Source of the DNA: Chitinophagales bacterium
Lineage (GTDB): Bacteria; Bacteroidota; Bacteroidia; Chitinophagales; Chitinophagaceae
Direction: 5' to 3'
DNA: 64,000 bases
Assembly (NCBI GenBank): GCA_020636495.1
Contig: JACJXQ010000008.1
Location: forward strand, 2,790,001 to 2,854,000
In this document: piece by piece, positions 34,018-41,151 of the stretch
Numbering within the stretch: the stretch's first letter is position 1
Layout: every line of letters begins with the position of its first letter
The notes under the pieces: generated by a model
What the model was told of the DNA's origin: nothing
Database searches by the model: none
The model's input: the letters and a program-made list of their open reading frames with translations, nothing else
Program-made: the position numbers and the translations under genes

Positions 34018-34467
34018 CTATGCATTTTGCAGTGTGGCTATATCCAGCTTTCTCATTTTAAGCAATGCCTGCATGGCTCTCGCCGATTTCTCAGGGTCTT
34101 CATGATACAACAATTGTTCTAGTGACGCAGGAACTATCTGCCACGACAAGCCATACTTGTCCTTCAACCATCCGCACATACTTTCTTCTCCCCCATCTGC
34201 CGTCAGGCTTTCCCAGAAATAATCTATTTCCTCCTGGTCTTTGCAGTGAACAAAAAACGAAACCGCTTCAGTAAATTTGAACATCGGTCCACCATTCAGT
34301 CCCATAAAGCGTTGTCCTTCCAACTCAAAAGTGGCTGTAAATGCAGGACCGTCAGGTGTTTGCCTGTGTATATTAACAACCTGTGCATTTTTGAAAACCG
34401 ATGTATAAAATGTGATCGCTTCTTCCAGGTTGTTGTCAAACCATAAGAATGGTGTTATCTTATTCAT
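34018..34467 (-). CDS. VOC family protein (PhnB/3-demethylubiquinone-methyltransferase-like fold)
   Basis: A 149-aa protein of the glyoxalase/VOC superfamily, PhnB-like branch. Features are KITPFLWFDNNLEEAITFY, VVNIHRQTPDGPAFTATFEL, FMGLNGGPMFKFTEAVSFFV and SLTADGGEESMCGWLKDKYG followed by WQIVP. The family includes many proteins of unknown role. ATG 34467 has a perfect TACTTTTG box 31 bp upstream. It is a single-gene unit between a TPR gene and mscS. Confidence 0.85.
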   Translation of the reverse strand: MNKITPFLWFDNNLEEAITFYTSVFKNAQVVNIHRQTPDGPAFTATFELEGQRFMGLNGGPMFKFTEAVSFFVHCKDQEEIDYFWESLTADGGEESMCGWLKDKYGLSWQIVPASLEQLLYHEDPEKSARAMQALLKMRKLDIATLQNA

Positions 34468-34497
34468 AATGTTTCATTTTAGTGTGATATAACGGAA

Positions 34498-34505
34498 CAA
34501 AAGTA
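34498..34505 (-). promoter_or_regulatory. -7 box TACTTTTG, candidate promoter of the VOC gene
   Basis: A perfect TAnnTTTG match on the minus strand ending 30 bp before ATG 34467, giving a leader of about 24 nt. Confidence 0.55.
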
Positions 34506-34557
34506 AAACAGCGAATACAACATTACATGGTGGAAAAGCGACAATGGTAATGGGTTT

Positions 34558-35472
34558 TTACGGCATCCTGTTCTTTACCTCTACATCCAGGTGTGGCATG
34601 GCACCTATATTCAGTGTTGCTGTAGTTATCTTGACCTTACTGTGTGGTTTTTCTATCTCAGCTAATATCTGTGTGAACAATTCTGTCTTCGTCCTGCGCC
34701 TGCGCTTATACAATACTACATAACGCAAAGTAAACTCCACCCAGTTCTCATTAGCAACAACAGATACCATAGGTGCCGTTTGAGCATCTTCCAGTTTGTA
34801 CTTATACAACATGCTGTTCCATTTCTCTTTAGACTCTGTTGTCAGGTCGCCCGCCACATGTCCGGCTACGTCCAGCAGTATCTTCTCAGCCTGTGCGTAA
34901 TCACTTCCATACTGTACGGGAATTTTTATCTCATCCCACAAAAAAGGGAACTCTCCTGAATAATTGAATACAGGCTCTTTGAACACAAAACTATTAGCTA
35001 CAAATACGATGCGGCCATTGTACAGGTCACCATCTACCCACTCTCCTGTTTCCATGATGGTAGTACGCAGCACACCAATATCTACTACATCACCTTTTAT
35101 ACCTCCTACCTGCACACGGTCGCCTGTTTTATAAAAACCGGCAAACATGATAGTAAGCCAGCCCGCAACCGAAGCTATTACTTCCTGCAACGCAATAGCG
35201 ATACCCGCACCTGCTACACCAAACATAATAGTCAGGCCACCTAGTTTATCTCTGTATATGATAGTCAGCAGAATGACCATTAGCATATAACCCGCAAAGT
35301 CCAGCATCTTCCGGGTTTTATACTTGTAATCATTGTTACTGATATGGCCAACGAGCCTTCTTTTAATGAACCGGATAATGGTCCAGATAATAGCGACACC
35401 TAAAATAAGCACTGCCAGCTTACCTATTGTTTCGTTGTAGAGATACTTATTGATAAAATCATCAAAGTTCAT
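34558..35472 (-). CDS. Small-conductance mechanosensitive channel (MscS family)
   Basis: A 304-aa membrane protein. Hydrophobic segments are LAVLILGVAIIWTIIRFI, LDFAGYMLMVILLTIIY and the pore helix region LTIMFGVAGAGIAIALQEVIASVAGW, a glycine/alanine-rich TM3. The beta-domain follows with GDRVQVGGIKGDVVDIGVLRT and the VFVANS motif. It relieves turgor during osmotic downshift. ATG 35472 (MNFDDFINKY) is preferred over a TTG at 35499. It lies 110 bp from the M23 peptidase gene on the same strand. Confidence 0.9.
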   Translation of the reverse strand: MNFDDFINKYLYNETIGKLAVLILGVAIIWTIIRFIKRRLVGHISNNDYKYKTRKMLDFAGYMLMVILLTIIYRDKLGGLTIMFGVAGAGIAIALQEVIASVAGWLTIMFAGFYKTGDRVQVGGIKGDVVDIGVLRTTIMETGEWVDGDLYNGRIVFVANSFVFKEPVFNYSGEFPFLWDEIKIPVQYGSDYAQAEKILLDVAGHVAGDLTTESKEKWNSMLYKYKLEDAQTAPMVSVVANENWVEFTLRYVVLYKRRRRTKTELFTQILAEIEKPHSKVKITTATLNIGAMPHLDVEVKNRMP

Positions 35473-35582
35473 ATACAAGTAGATTATGAATAAACACAAG
35501 AATATTGATATAGTAAACTAACGATTTACCCGAACAAATGTTGAATAAATTAAGGGAAAGATATTCCGGCTGGTAAAATATG

Positions 35583-36557
35583 TTAGTCGAAAGACTGGTT
35601 GGAAGCTGCAGCGATCTTGGTGAGCCTTTCATACTCCGATGCAGAAAGGTCGTTAAAAAAGAAATGGATCGGATCAATCTTTTCTCCGTTCTTGATGATC
35701 TCGTAATGTACGTGCGGACCGGTACTTTTTCCCGTACTGCCTACCCAGCCTATCACTTCTCCCCTCCTTACACGGTCTCCCGTCCGCACTTTTACCTTTT
35801 TCATATGCCCGTATAAAGAACTATAGCCGTAACCGTGACTGATGACCACATTGTTGCCATAACCACCGTTGTCATACCCTGACTCTTTTACTACGCCATC
35901 ACCCGTAGCGTATATGGGTGTTCCGGTTGCTGCAGTAAAATCAATCCCGGTATGCATCTTAGGTGTTTTATATATCGGGTCAATACGATATCCAAAGCCC
36001 GATGCAACGCGATCCAATGTACGGTTGGAAACAGGCTGTATGGCTGGTATAGATGCCAGCATGCGCTCTTTGGTCTCTACCAGCTTTTGCAACGTGTCGT
36101 AAGAGTTTGCCTGCAACTCCAGTCGCTTGCGCATATGCCCAATAGCATCCTGCATGCTGCTTATCAGCTCATTCGGGTTAGCATAGGCATACATCAATGG
36201 GTCAGTATTGCTATAGTCTTTACCCAACCTTACACTATCAGGTAGTGGCGCCGCCTCAAATACGGCCCTGTAAATATTGTTATCCCGGTGCTCTAAATGA
36301 GTAAGCGATTTGTTGATGTCATCCAACTCATTGCGCAGATCGGTGTAGCCCTGACGCAACACCTGCATTTCGTCTTTAAGCTGCTTTTCTTTAGGGGAAT
36401 CTAAGAACTGAAATGCAATAGCCACGATGATTGTCGCTGTTACCAGCGCTGCAGACACAAAACCACCTATCCGCAAAAGCCTGGTTTTCCAGGACAGTTC
36501 CAGTTTCTCAAAACGATGTGTATCTGTGTTATAATAATATTTCCTGACCCGCTTCAA
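35583..36557 (-). CDS. M23 family metallopeptidase (LytM-type), membrane-anchored (TTG start)
   Basis: A 324-aa protein with an N-terminal membrane segment (GGFVSAALVTATIIVAIAF, 31-49), a coiled-coil region (about 56-165) and a C-terminal LytM domain. All zinc and catalytic residues are seen: His202 and Asp206 in MHTGIDF, His251 in LYGHMKK and His282/His284 in GPHVHYE. It is predicted to cut peptidoglycan cross-links or to activate other hydrolases. No ATG precedes KRVRKYYYNTDTHRFEKLEL, which matches the usual Bacteroidota N-terminus, so TTG 36557 is accepted. It is probably involved in envelope growth. Confidence 0.9.
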   Translation of the reverse strand: MKRVRKYYYNTDTHRFEKLELSWKTRLLRIGGFVSAALVTATIIVAIAFQFLDSPKEKQLKDEMQVLRQGYTDLRNELDDINKSLTHLEHRDNNIYRAVFEAAPLPDSVRLGKDYSNTDPLMYAYANPNELISSMQDAIGHMRKRLELQANSYDTLQKLVETKERMLASIPAIQPVSNRTLDRVASGFGYRIDPIYKTPKMHTGIDFTAATGTPIYATGDGVVKESGYDNGGYGNNVVISHGYGYSSLYGHMKKVKVRTGDRVRRGEVIGWVGSTGKSTGPHVHYEIIKNGEKIDPIHFFFNDLSASEYERLTKIAAASNQSFD

Positions 36558-36869
36558 ATCCCTTGATTAACAGGTAAAAATAGCTTTTATGCCCATAAAT
36601 TCAGAACAAAATACAATTCCTGCTTCACCTTTTAACAAAACAAAAAAAACGCACTTTATTCCACCCATCAATACTTAGCCATATTTTACTAATATATAGT
36701 AACTATATACTTCAAAACGCTGATAGGAGCAAGTACAAACTACTTGTTTATTTGTCCACCATGCCCCTGCCTGTTTTTAAAGATGCTGAAAAAAAGTACG
36801 GCAGGATAGTTGAATAGGCTGTCAAATATCCTCATATATGTCCGGCCACAATGAGCATTCCGAAATAAT

Positions 36870-36940
36870 GCAAAAAAATACGGCCCCGCAAACAGGGCCG
36901 CTTTGCTTTCGCTAAGGGGTAGCAGGGTGTATCAACTACC
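36870..36940 (-). ncRNA. Candidate small RNA of about 70 nt
   Basis: Minus strand. A perfect TACTTTTG box (36953-36946) precedes a predicted start near 36940. The transcript begins with GGGTAG...CTACCC, a 6-bp perfect stem with a 13-nt loop, then a linker CTTAGCGAAAGCAAAG. It ends in the GC-rich hairpin CGGCCC...GGGCCG (36881-36900), directly followed by TATTTTTTT. No start codon with a sensible frame is present. Structure and layout are seen in sequence; transcription is inferred. I recognise no known RNA family. Confidence 0.5.
36873..36900 (-). terminator. GC-rich intrinsic terminator
   Basis: CGGCCC (36881-36886) pairs with GGGCCG (36895-36900). On the minus strand the stem is followed by TATTTTTTT. 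No protein gene lies upstream of it on this strand within the gap, so it must end a short RNA or a transcript from outside. Confidence 0.8.
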
Positions 36941-36945
36941 CGCTA

Positions 36946-36953
36946 CAAAAGTA
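36946..36953 (-). promoter_or_regulatory. -7 box TACTTTTG of the candidate small RNA
   Basis: A perfect TAnnTTTG on the minus strand about 46 bp before the terminator hairpin; the same octamer precedes tsaD and the VOC gene. No strong -33 element is seen. Confidence 0.5.
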
Positions 36954-37083
36954 CTCTTGCTCCAGAGGTAACACTATACCACACATAGGGTAAATATGCA
37001 TAGGTGGCAGCACGGATAAAAGCCTTATAATAAAATAGCGACAGATTACGTTCTATATACGTTATATCAGAAAATACGCATTT

Positions 37084-37416
37084 ATGAAATATTTGATGCT
37101 ACTTTTATTTGCTACCACTCTGCTTGTATTCTCATCATCCTGCACAAAACAGGAAAGTGGCTTTACCAGCACTGCATGCAAGGGCGGTTGCGTGACAAAA
37201 ACAGGTGTTATTTCCCGACAGGGGCCTACTACCTATCAGTACGGTACACATATACTCACAACAAATAGCGGAGAAGAATATATATTAGTCAGTACCATAG
37301 TTGATTTAGACAAACGGGTAGAACAAAAGTGCATTGTATTGATGGAAGACCTGCATTATTCTGCCGAAGGCGGGCCTGCCCTGTATAATGTCACTGTTAT
37401 CCGGCCATCTCTCTGA
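37084..37416 (+). CDS. Small lipoprotein of unknown function
   Basis: A 110-aa exported protein. The signal peptide MKYLMLLLFATTLLVFSSSC ends in a lipobox with Cys20. The mature part contains ACKGGCVTKTGVIS with two cysteines and a beta-rich pattern. I do not recognise it. A 91-bp gap separates it from gldF, which has its own promoter box, so it is probably a separate unit. Confidence 0.7.
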   Translation: MKYLMLLLFATTLLVFSSSCTKQESGFTSTACKGGCVTKTGVISRQGPTTYQYGTHILTTNSGEEYILVSTIVDLDKRVEQKCIVLMEDLHYSAEGGPALYNVTVIRPSL

Positions 37417-37472
37417 AAGCTTAAACTAATCTTTAACACATTGGCGTGACAGTAAAACAACTGCCATTTTGT

Positions 37473-37480
37473 TATATTTG
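37473..37480 (+). promoter_or_regulatory. -7 box TATATTTG, candidate gldF-gldG promoter
   Basis: A perfect TAnnTTTG ending 27 bp before the gldF ATG, giving a leader of about 20 nt for the gldF-gldG-DUF4340 run. Confidence 0.55.
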
Positions 37481-37507
37481 CCAACTTCAAGACGATAGGG
37501 CAAACAA

Positions 37508-38257
37508 ATGCGCAGTATTTACATAAAAGAGATCAACTCATTCTTCAGCTCAATTGTAGGCTATGTGGCCATACTGGTGTTCCTGGTAGCCTGCGGCCTG
37601 TTTTTATGGGTATTCGAAGACTCAAGCATCCTGGCTTACGGGTATGCTACTATGGACAGGTATTTTGAACTGGCACCTTGGCTGCTGGCACTGCTGATAC
37701 CCGCCATAACCATGCGTTCGTTTGCCGATGAGTTCAAGGGAGGCACCATAGAATGGCTGTCTACCAAACCTCTTACTGACTTTGACATAATAATGGGTAA
37801 ATACCTGGCATGTTTCACCTTAGTGGCCTTTGCACTGTTACCCACACTTATATATGCTTATACCATTAACAACCTTGCTTTAATTGATAATAAAGTAGAT
37901 TTTGGCGCCATAGCAGGTTCTTATTTCGGATTATTGTTCCTGGCAGGCAGTTTTACCGCAATAGGTATTTTCTGTTCTTCACTGACCAACAACCAGGTGG
38001 TTGGATTCCTGGTATCATTATTTGCCTGCTACCTGTTGTACAGCGGCTTCGACTCACTGGCAGCACTGCCCTCTTTTGCAGAAGGCATAGACTATTACTT
38101 GTCAATGGTGGGCATGGCATTTCATTACAAGTCTATCAGCCGCGGATTAGTGGACAGCAGAGATGTCATTTACTTTTTGTCCATTATAACACTATTCATG
38201 GCATTAACACGTTTTTCACTGAACAGTCGCACCTGGGATACAGCAACCCAGGATTAA
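37508..38257 (+). CDS. gldF: Gliding motility ABC transporter permease GldF
   Basis: A 249-aa ABC-2 permease with about six hydrophobic segments and the opening RSIYIKEINSFFSSIVGYVA. The GldF signature region WLSTKPLTDFDIIMGKYLAC and LAPWLLALLIPAITMRSFADE lies in the first loop. GldF works with GldG and the ATPase GldA in gliding and surface-protein handling in Bacteroidota. gldA is not in the window; in many genomes it lies elsewhere. It is 7 bp from gldG, one operon. In non-gliding members of the phylum the set is retained with unclear function. Confidence 0.92.
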   Translation: MRSIYIKEINSFFSSIVGYVAILVFLVACGLFLWVFEDSSILAYGYATMDRYFELAPWLLALLIPAITMRSFADEFKGGTIEWLSTKPLTDFDIIMGKYLACFTLVAFALLPTLIYAYTINNLALIDNKVDFGAIAGSYFGLLFLAGSFTAIGIFCSSLTNNQVVGFLVSLFACYLLYSGFDSLAALPSFAEGIDYYLSMVGMAFHYKSISRGLVDSRDVIYFLSIITLFMALTRFSLNSRTWDTATQD

Positions 38258-38264
38258 TTCTTTT

Positions 38265-40013
38265 ATGGCAACAAACGAATCGAAAAAAAGAAAGTTACAA
38301 AAAAGGCAGGCCATCACCCGACTTGTCATTCTGTCTGCCATACTTATCTGTGTTAATATGCTGGCAGTAAGGTTCCATTGGGGGCTTGACCTGACTAAAG
38401 AAAAGAAGTTCACCCTAACGAATGAGACCAAACAGGTGCTCAGGAATATGGATGATGTGGCAGTCATCACAGTATACCTGGATGGTAAATTCCCGGCAGG
38501 CTTCCAAAGGCTGAAAGAAGCTACCCGTGAACAGTTGCAGGCATTCCGTGATGTTGCCGGCAGCAATATCAAGTTCCAGTACATGGACCCGTTTGCCGGA
38601 AAATCTGACAAGGAAAAAGAGGCCGTTTATGTTAAACTTTCCGAGAAAGGGATATTCCCTGTCAACCTGCAGGTACAGGGCGAAGAAGAAGGTTACTCAG
38701 AGCGTTTCATTTTCCCATGGGCATTAGTTCAATATGCAGGCAGGGAAGCTCCCATAAGGTTGCTGGAAAACAAACTGGGCATGGACGCACTAGCCAACCT
38801 CAACTATTCCGAATCGCAGTTGGAATATAAGTTTGCCAGTGCCATACATAAACTTAAAAACCCTACCAAAACACAGCTGGCCTATATTGTCGGCCATAAC
38901 GAAACATTAGGACTAAACAGCTATGACCTGCTCAACTCATTAGCTGAACAATACATTGTTGACACTTTTGACCTGACCGGCAACTTGTATATACCTTCTT
39001 TCTACAAAGCGATCATCATCAATCGTCCAACTGCTCCCTTTGAGGATAAAGACAAATTCAAAATAGACCAGTATGTGATGAATGGGGGCAAAGTGCTGTG
39101 GGCGATAGACCAGTTGAATACACCAATGGACAGCCTGCAGGCGAATGGTTCCGTTATTTCGGTTGACTATGGTTTGAATCTCGACGACCAGCTATTCAAA
39201 TATGGGGCGCGTATCAACAGTACCCTGGTAGAAGACAGGCAATGCGCCCCGATGCCGATCATGTATGGCCAGCCGGGAGACAACCAACCAAGAATGGAAC
39301 TCAGGGAATGGATGTACTTCCCCGTGTTCATTCCTGATGCCAACCACCCGATCGTAAAAAACCTGGACGGGGTATTAGGAATGTATGTAAGTACCATAGA
39401 TACACTAACCAACCCTGAGGTACATAAAACTGTATTATTACATTCTTCCAAATACAGCAGGAAGACCAGTGCTCCCGCACGTGTCAGCCTTAGCATGCTG
39501 CAGTACCCACTGGATGCAATGTTCAAAACACCGAAAACACCGCTACCTGTTGCCATACTTATGGAAGGGAAATTCCAGTCGCTGTTCCACAACAGGCTAC
39601 ACCCTAACTTTCTGAAGGTATTACAGGACTCCCTGAAACGTAACTTTATTCATGCCTGCGATACAGAGAACAGCATGATAGTGATCGCTGATGGCAACAT
39701 GCTTGAGAACGACTTTTCGTCAAAAACAGGCCCTATGGAGATGGGCTTCTGGAAGTTTACCGACACAAGATTTGCCAATAAAACATTTGTACTAAACTGT
39801 ATTGAATACCTGACAGACAATAGCGGACTGCTAAGCGCAAGGACAAAGGATACCAGGCTTCGCCTGCTGGATGCCAACAGGATAAAAACTGAAGGACAGA
39901 AATGGCAATTTGTCAATATAGGCCTACCGGTAATACTGGTGTTGATATTTGCTTCAGCCTACCTGTTCTTCCGAAAAAGGAAATATGAAAAACCGGCAAA
40001 TAATCAAAAGTAA
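38265..40013 (+). CDS. gldG: Gliding motility-associated ABC transporter substrate-binding protein GldG
   Basis: A 582-aa membrane-anchored protein. One membrane segment lies near the N-terminus (LVILSAILICVNMLAVRF) and one at the C-terminus (NIGLPVILVLIFASAYLFF) before a basic tail. Between them is the GldG extracytoplasmic region, with LTKEKKFTLTNETKQVLR and DVAVITVYLDGKFPAGFQRL as typical starts. It is the auxiliary partner of GldF and GldA. It starts 7 bp after gldF and ends 12 bp before the DUF4340 gene. Confidence 0.92.
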   Translation: MATNESKKRKLQKRQAITRLVILSAILICVNMLAVRFHWGLDLTKEKKFTLTNETKQVLRNMDDVAVITVYLDGKFPAGFQRLKEATREQLQAFRDVAGSNIKFQYMDPFAGKSDKEKEAVYVKLSEKGIFPVNLQVQGEEEGYSERFIFPWALVQYAGREAPIRLLENKLGMDALANLNYSESQLEYKFASAIHKLKNPTKTQLAYIVGHNETLGLNSYDLLNSLAEQYIVDTFDLTGNLYIPSFYKAIIINRPTAPFEDKDKFKIDQYVMNGGKVLWAIDQLNTPMDSLQANGSVISVDYGLNLDDQLFKYGARINSTLVEDRQCAPMPIMYGQPGDNQPRMELREWMYFPVFIPDANHPIVKNLDGVLGMYVSTIDTLTNPEVHKTVLLHSSKYSRKTSAPARVSLSMLQYPLDAMFKTPKTPLPVAILMEGKFQSLFHNRLHPNFLKVLQDSLKRNFIHACDTENSMIVIADGNMLENDFSSKTGPMEMGFWKFTDTRFANKTFVLNCIEYLTDNSGLLSARTKDTRLRLLDANRIKTEGQKWQFVNIGLPVILVLIFASAYLFFRKRKYEKPANNQK

Positions 40014-40025
40014 GAGAACAGGAAG

Positions 40026-41054
40026 ATGCGTAAGACAATTATATACATAGCTATATTAGGCATATTGGGGTTCGGGGTATGGTATTTCTTATTTAAGGAC
40101 AACAATATATTCGGTGAGAAAGAAGCAGGCTTCACGATAGTTGACACCAGTGACGTATATAAAATATTTCTTGCCGACCAAAGTGGACACACCATATCAC
40201 TCCGGAGAGGTAATAACGGCTGGCTGGTGAATGATACCTACAAAGCCAGCAAACGCATGACAGACAATCTGCTATCTACCTTTCATGAGCAATTTGCAGC
40301 ATATCCGGTACCGGAAAATGCGCATAACCATGTTATCAAATCACTTGCCGGAAGTGCAGTAAAAGCCCAGGTGTTCAACAAAAATGGTAAAATGATCAGC
40401 ACATTTTATGTTGGAGGACAGGCTACGAACAATACAGGAACTTATATGCTGATGGAAGGCGCAAGACGTCCCTATGTTGTACAATTACCCGCATATACAG
40501 GTTACCTTACTCCCAGGTATAGTGTCAACCTGAAAGAGTGGAGAGATAGAACGGCAATAAATATTGCACCCGAAAGCCTAAGGTCTGTAGAAATAAAATA
40601 CCTCACTGAATCAGAATACCTGAACAGTTTCAGCATGACACGCAGCACTGATGGCACATTTACAGTACAACTGCACCCGGAACTAAGCATACGAGGTGAA
40701 CAGAATAAAAAAAGAATGTCTGCATATTCAGGATTTTTTCAACAAGTTGGTTTTGAAGGATTCCTTGCCGGTGTTACCGGTCTTGACTCTATAATTGCTT
40801 CGGCCACGAAACGCTGCGAGATATCTGTTGAAGATATGAACGGGCAGGACACCAAAATAGATGTGTACTGGATGCCGGTGAATAAACGCAGCAAGAACCT
40901 GGCTACATCCAGCCCCGGCACACCCGACGAATATGATGCTGACCGCTTTTACGGCGTGATCAATGACTACAAAGATACAGTCATTTTGCAGTCGCAGACC
41001 TTTGATAAGATACTCCGTAAAGGGTATGAATTCTACGAAGATGATCAGGAGTAG
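40026..41054 (+). CDS. DUF4340 domain protein linked to gldFG
   Basis: A 342-aa protein with an N-terminal membrane anchor (TIIYIAILGILGFGVWYFLF) and an extracytoplasmic beta-rich part. The DUF4340 region is seen around DVYKIFLADQSGHTISLRR, NNGWLVNDTYKASKRMTDNL and YVGGQATNNTGTYMLMEG, followed by YLTPRYSVNLKEWRDRTAIN. In other genomes this domain often follows GldG-type ABC genes, so it is likely an accessory of the same transporter. The molecular role is not known. It starts 12 bp after gldG. Confidence 0.82.
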   Translation: MRKTIIYIAILGILGFGVWYFLFKDNNIFGEKEAGFTIVDTSDVYKIFLADQSGHTISLRRGNNGWLVNDTYKASKRMTDNLLSTFHEQFAAYPVPENAHNHVIKSLAGSAVKAQVFNKNGKMISTFYVGGQATNNTGTYMLMEGARRPYVVQLPAYTGYLTPRYSVNLKEWRDRTAINIAPESLRSVEIKYLTESEYLNSFSMTRSTDGTFTVQLHPELSIRGEQNKKRMSAYSGFFQQVGFEGFLAGVTGLDSIIASATKRCEISVEDMNGQDTKIDVYWMPVNKRSKNLATSSPGTPDEYDADRFYGVINDYKDTVILQSQTFDKILRKGYEFYEDDQE

Positions 41055-41151
41055 GGGTTGTGAATGCCTAACAATATTAATGCCGTAATAATTTTATTAA
41101 CGGTACGAAATCAGTAATTTACTGTCCCTGACACCAGACAATAGCCGTAAC

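Larger units (their letters stand above)
36558..37083. other. 526-bp gene-free region holding a candidate small RNA
   Basis: No credible protein frame is seen. The left half (36558-36860) is AT-rich and featureless. The right half contains, on the minus strand, a -7 box, a stem-loop and an intrinsic terminator in the right order and spacing for a free-standing short transcript (annotated separately). The last 80 bp lead into the small lipoprotein gene at 37084. Confidence 0.7.
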
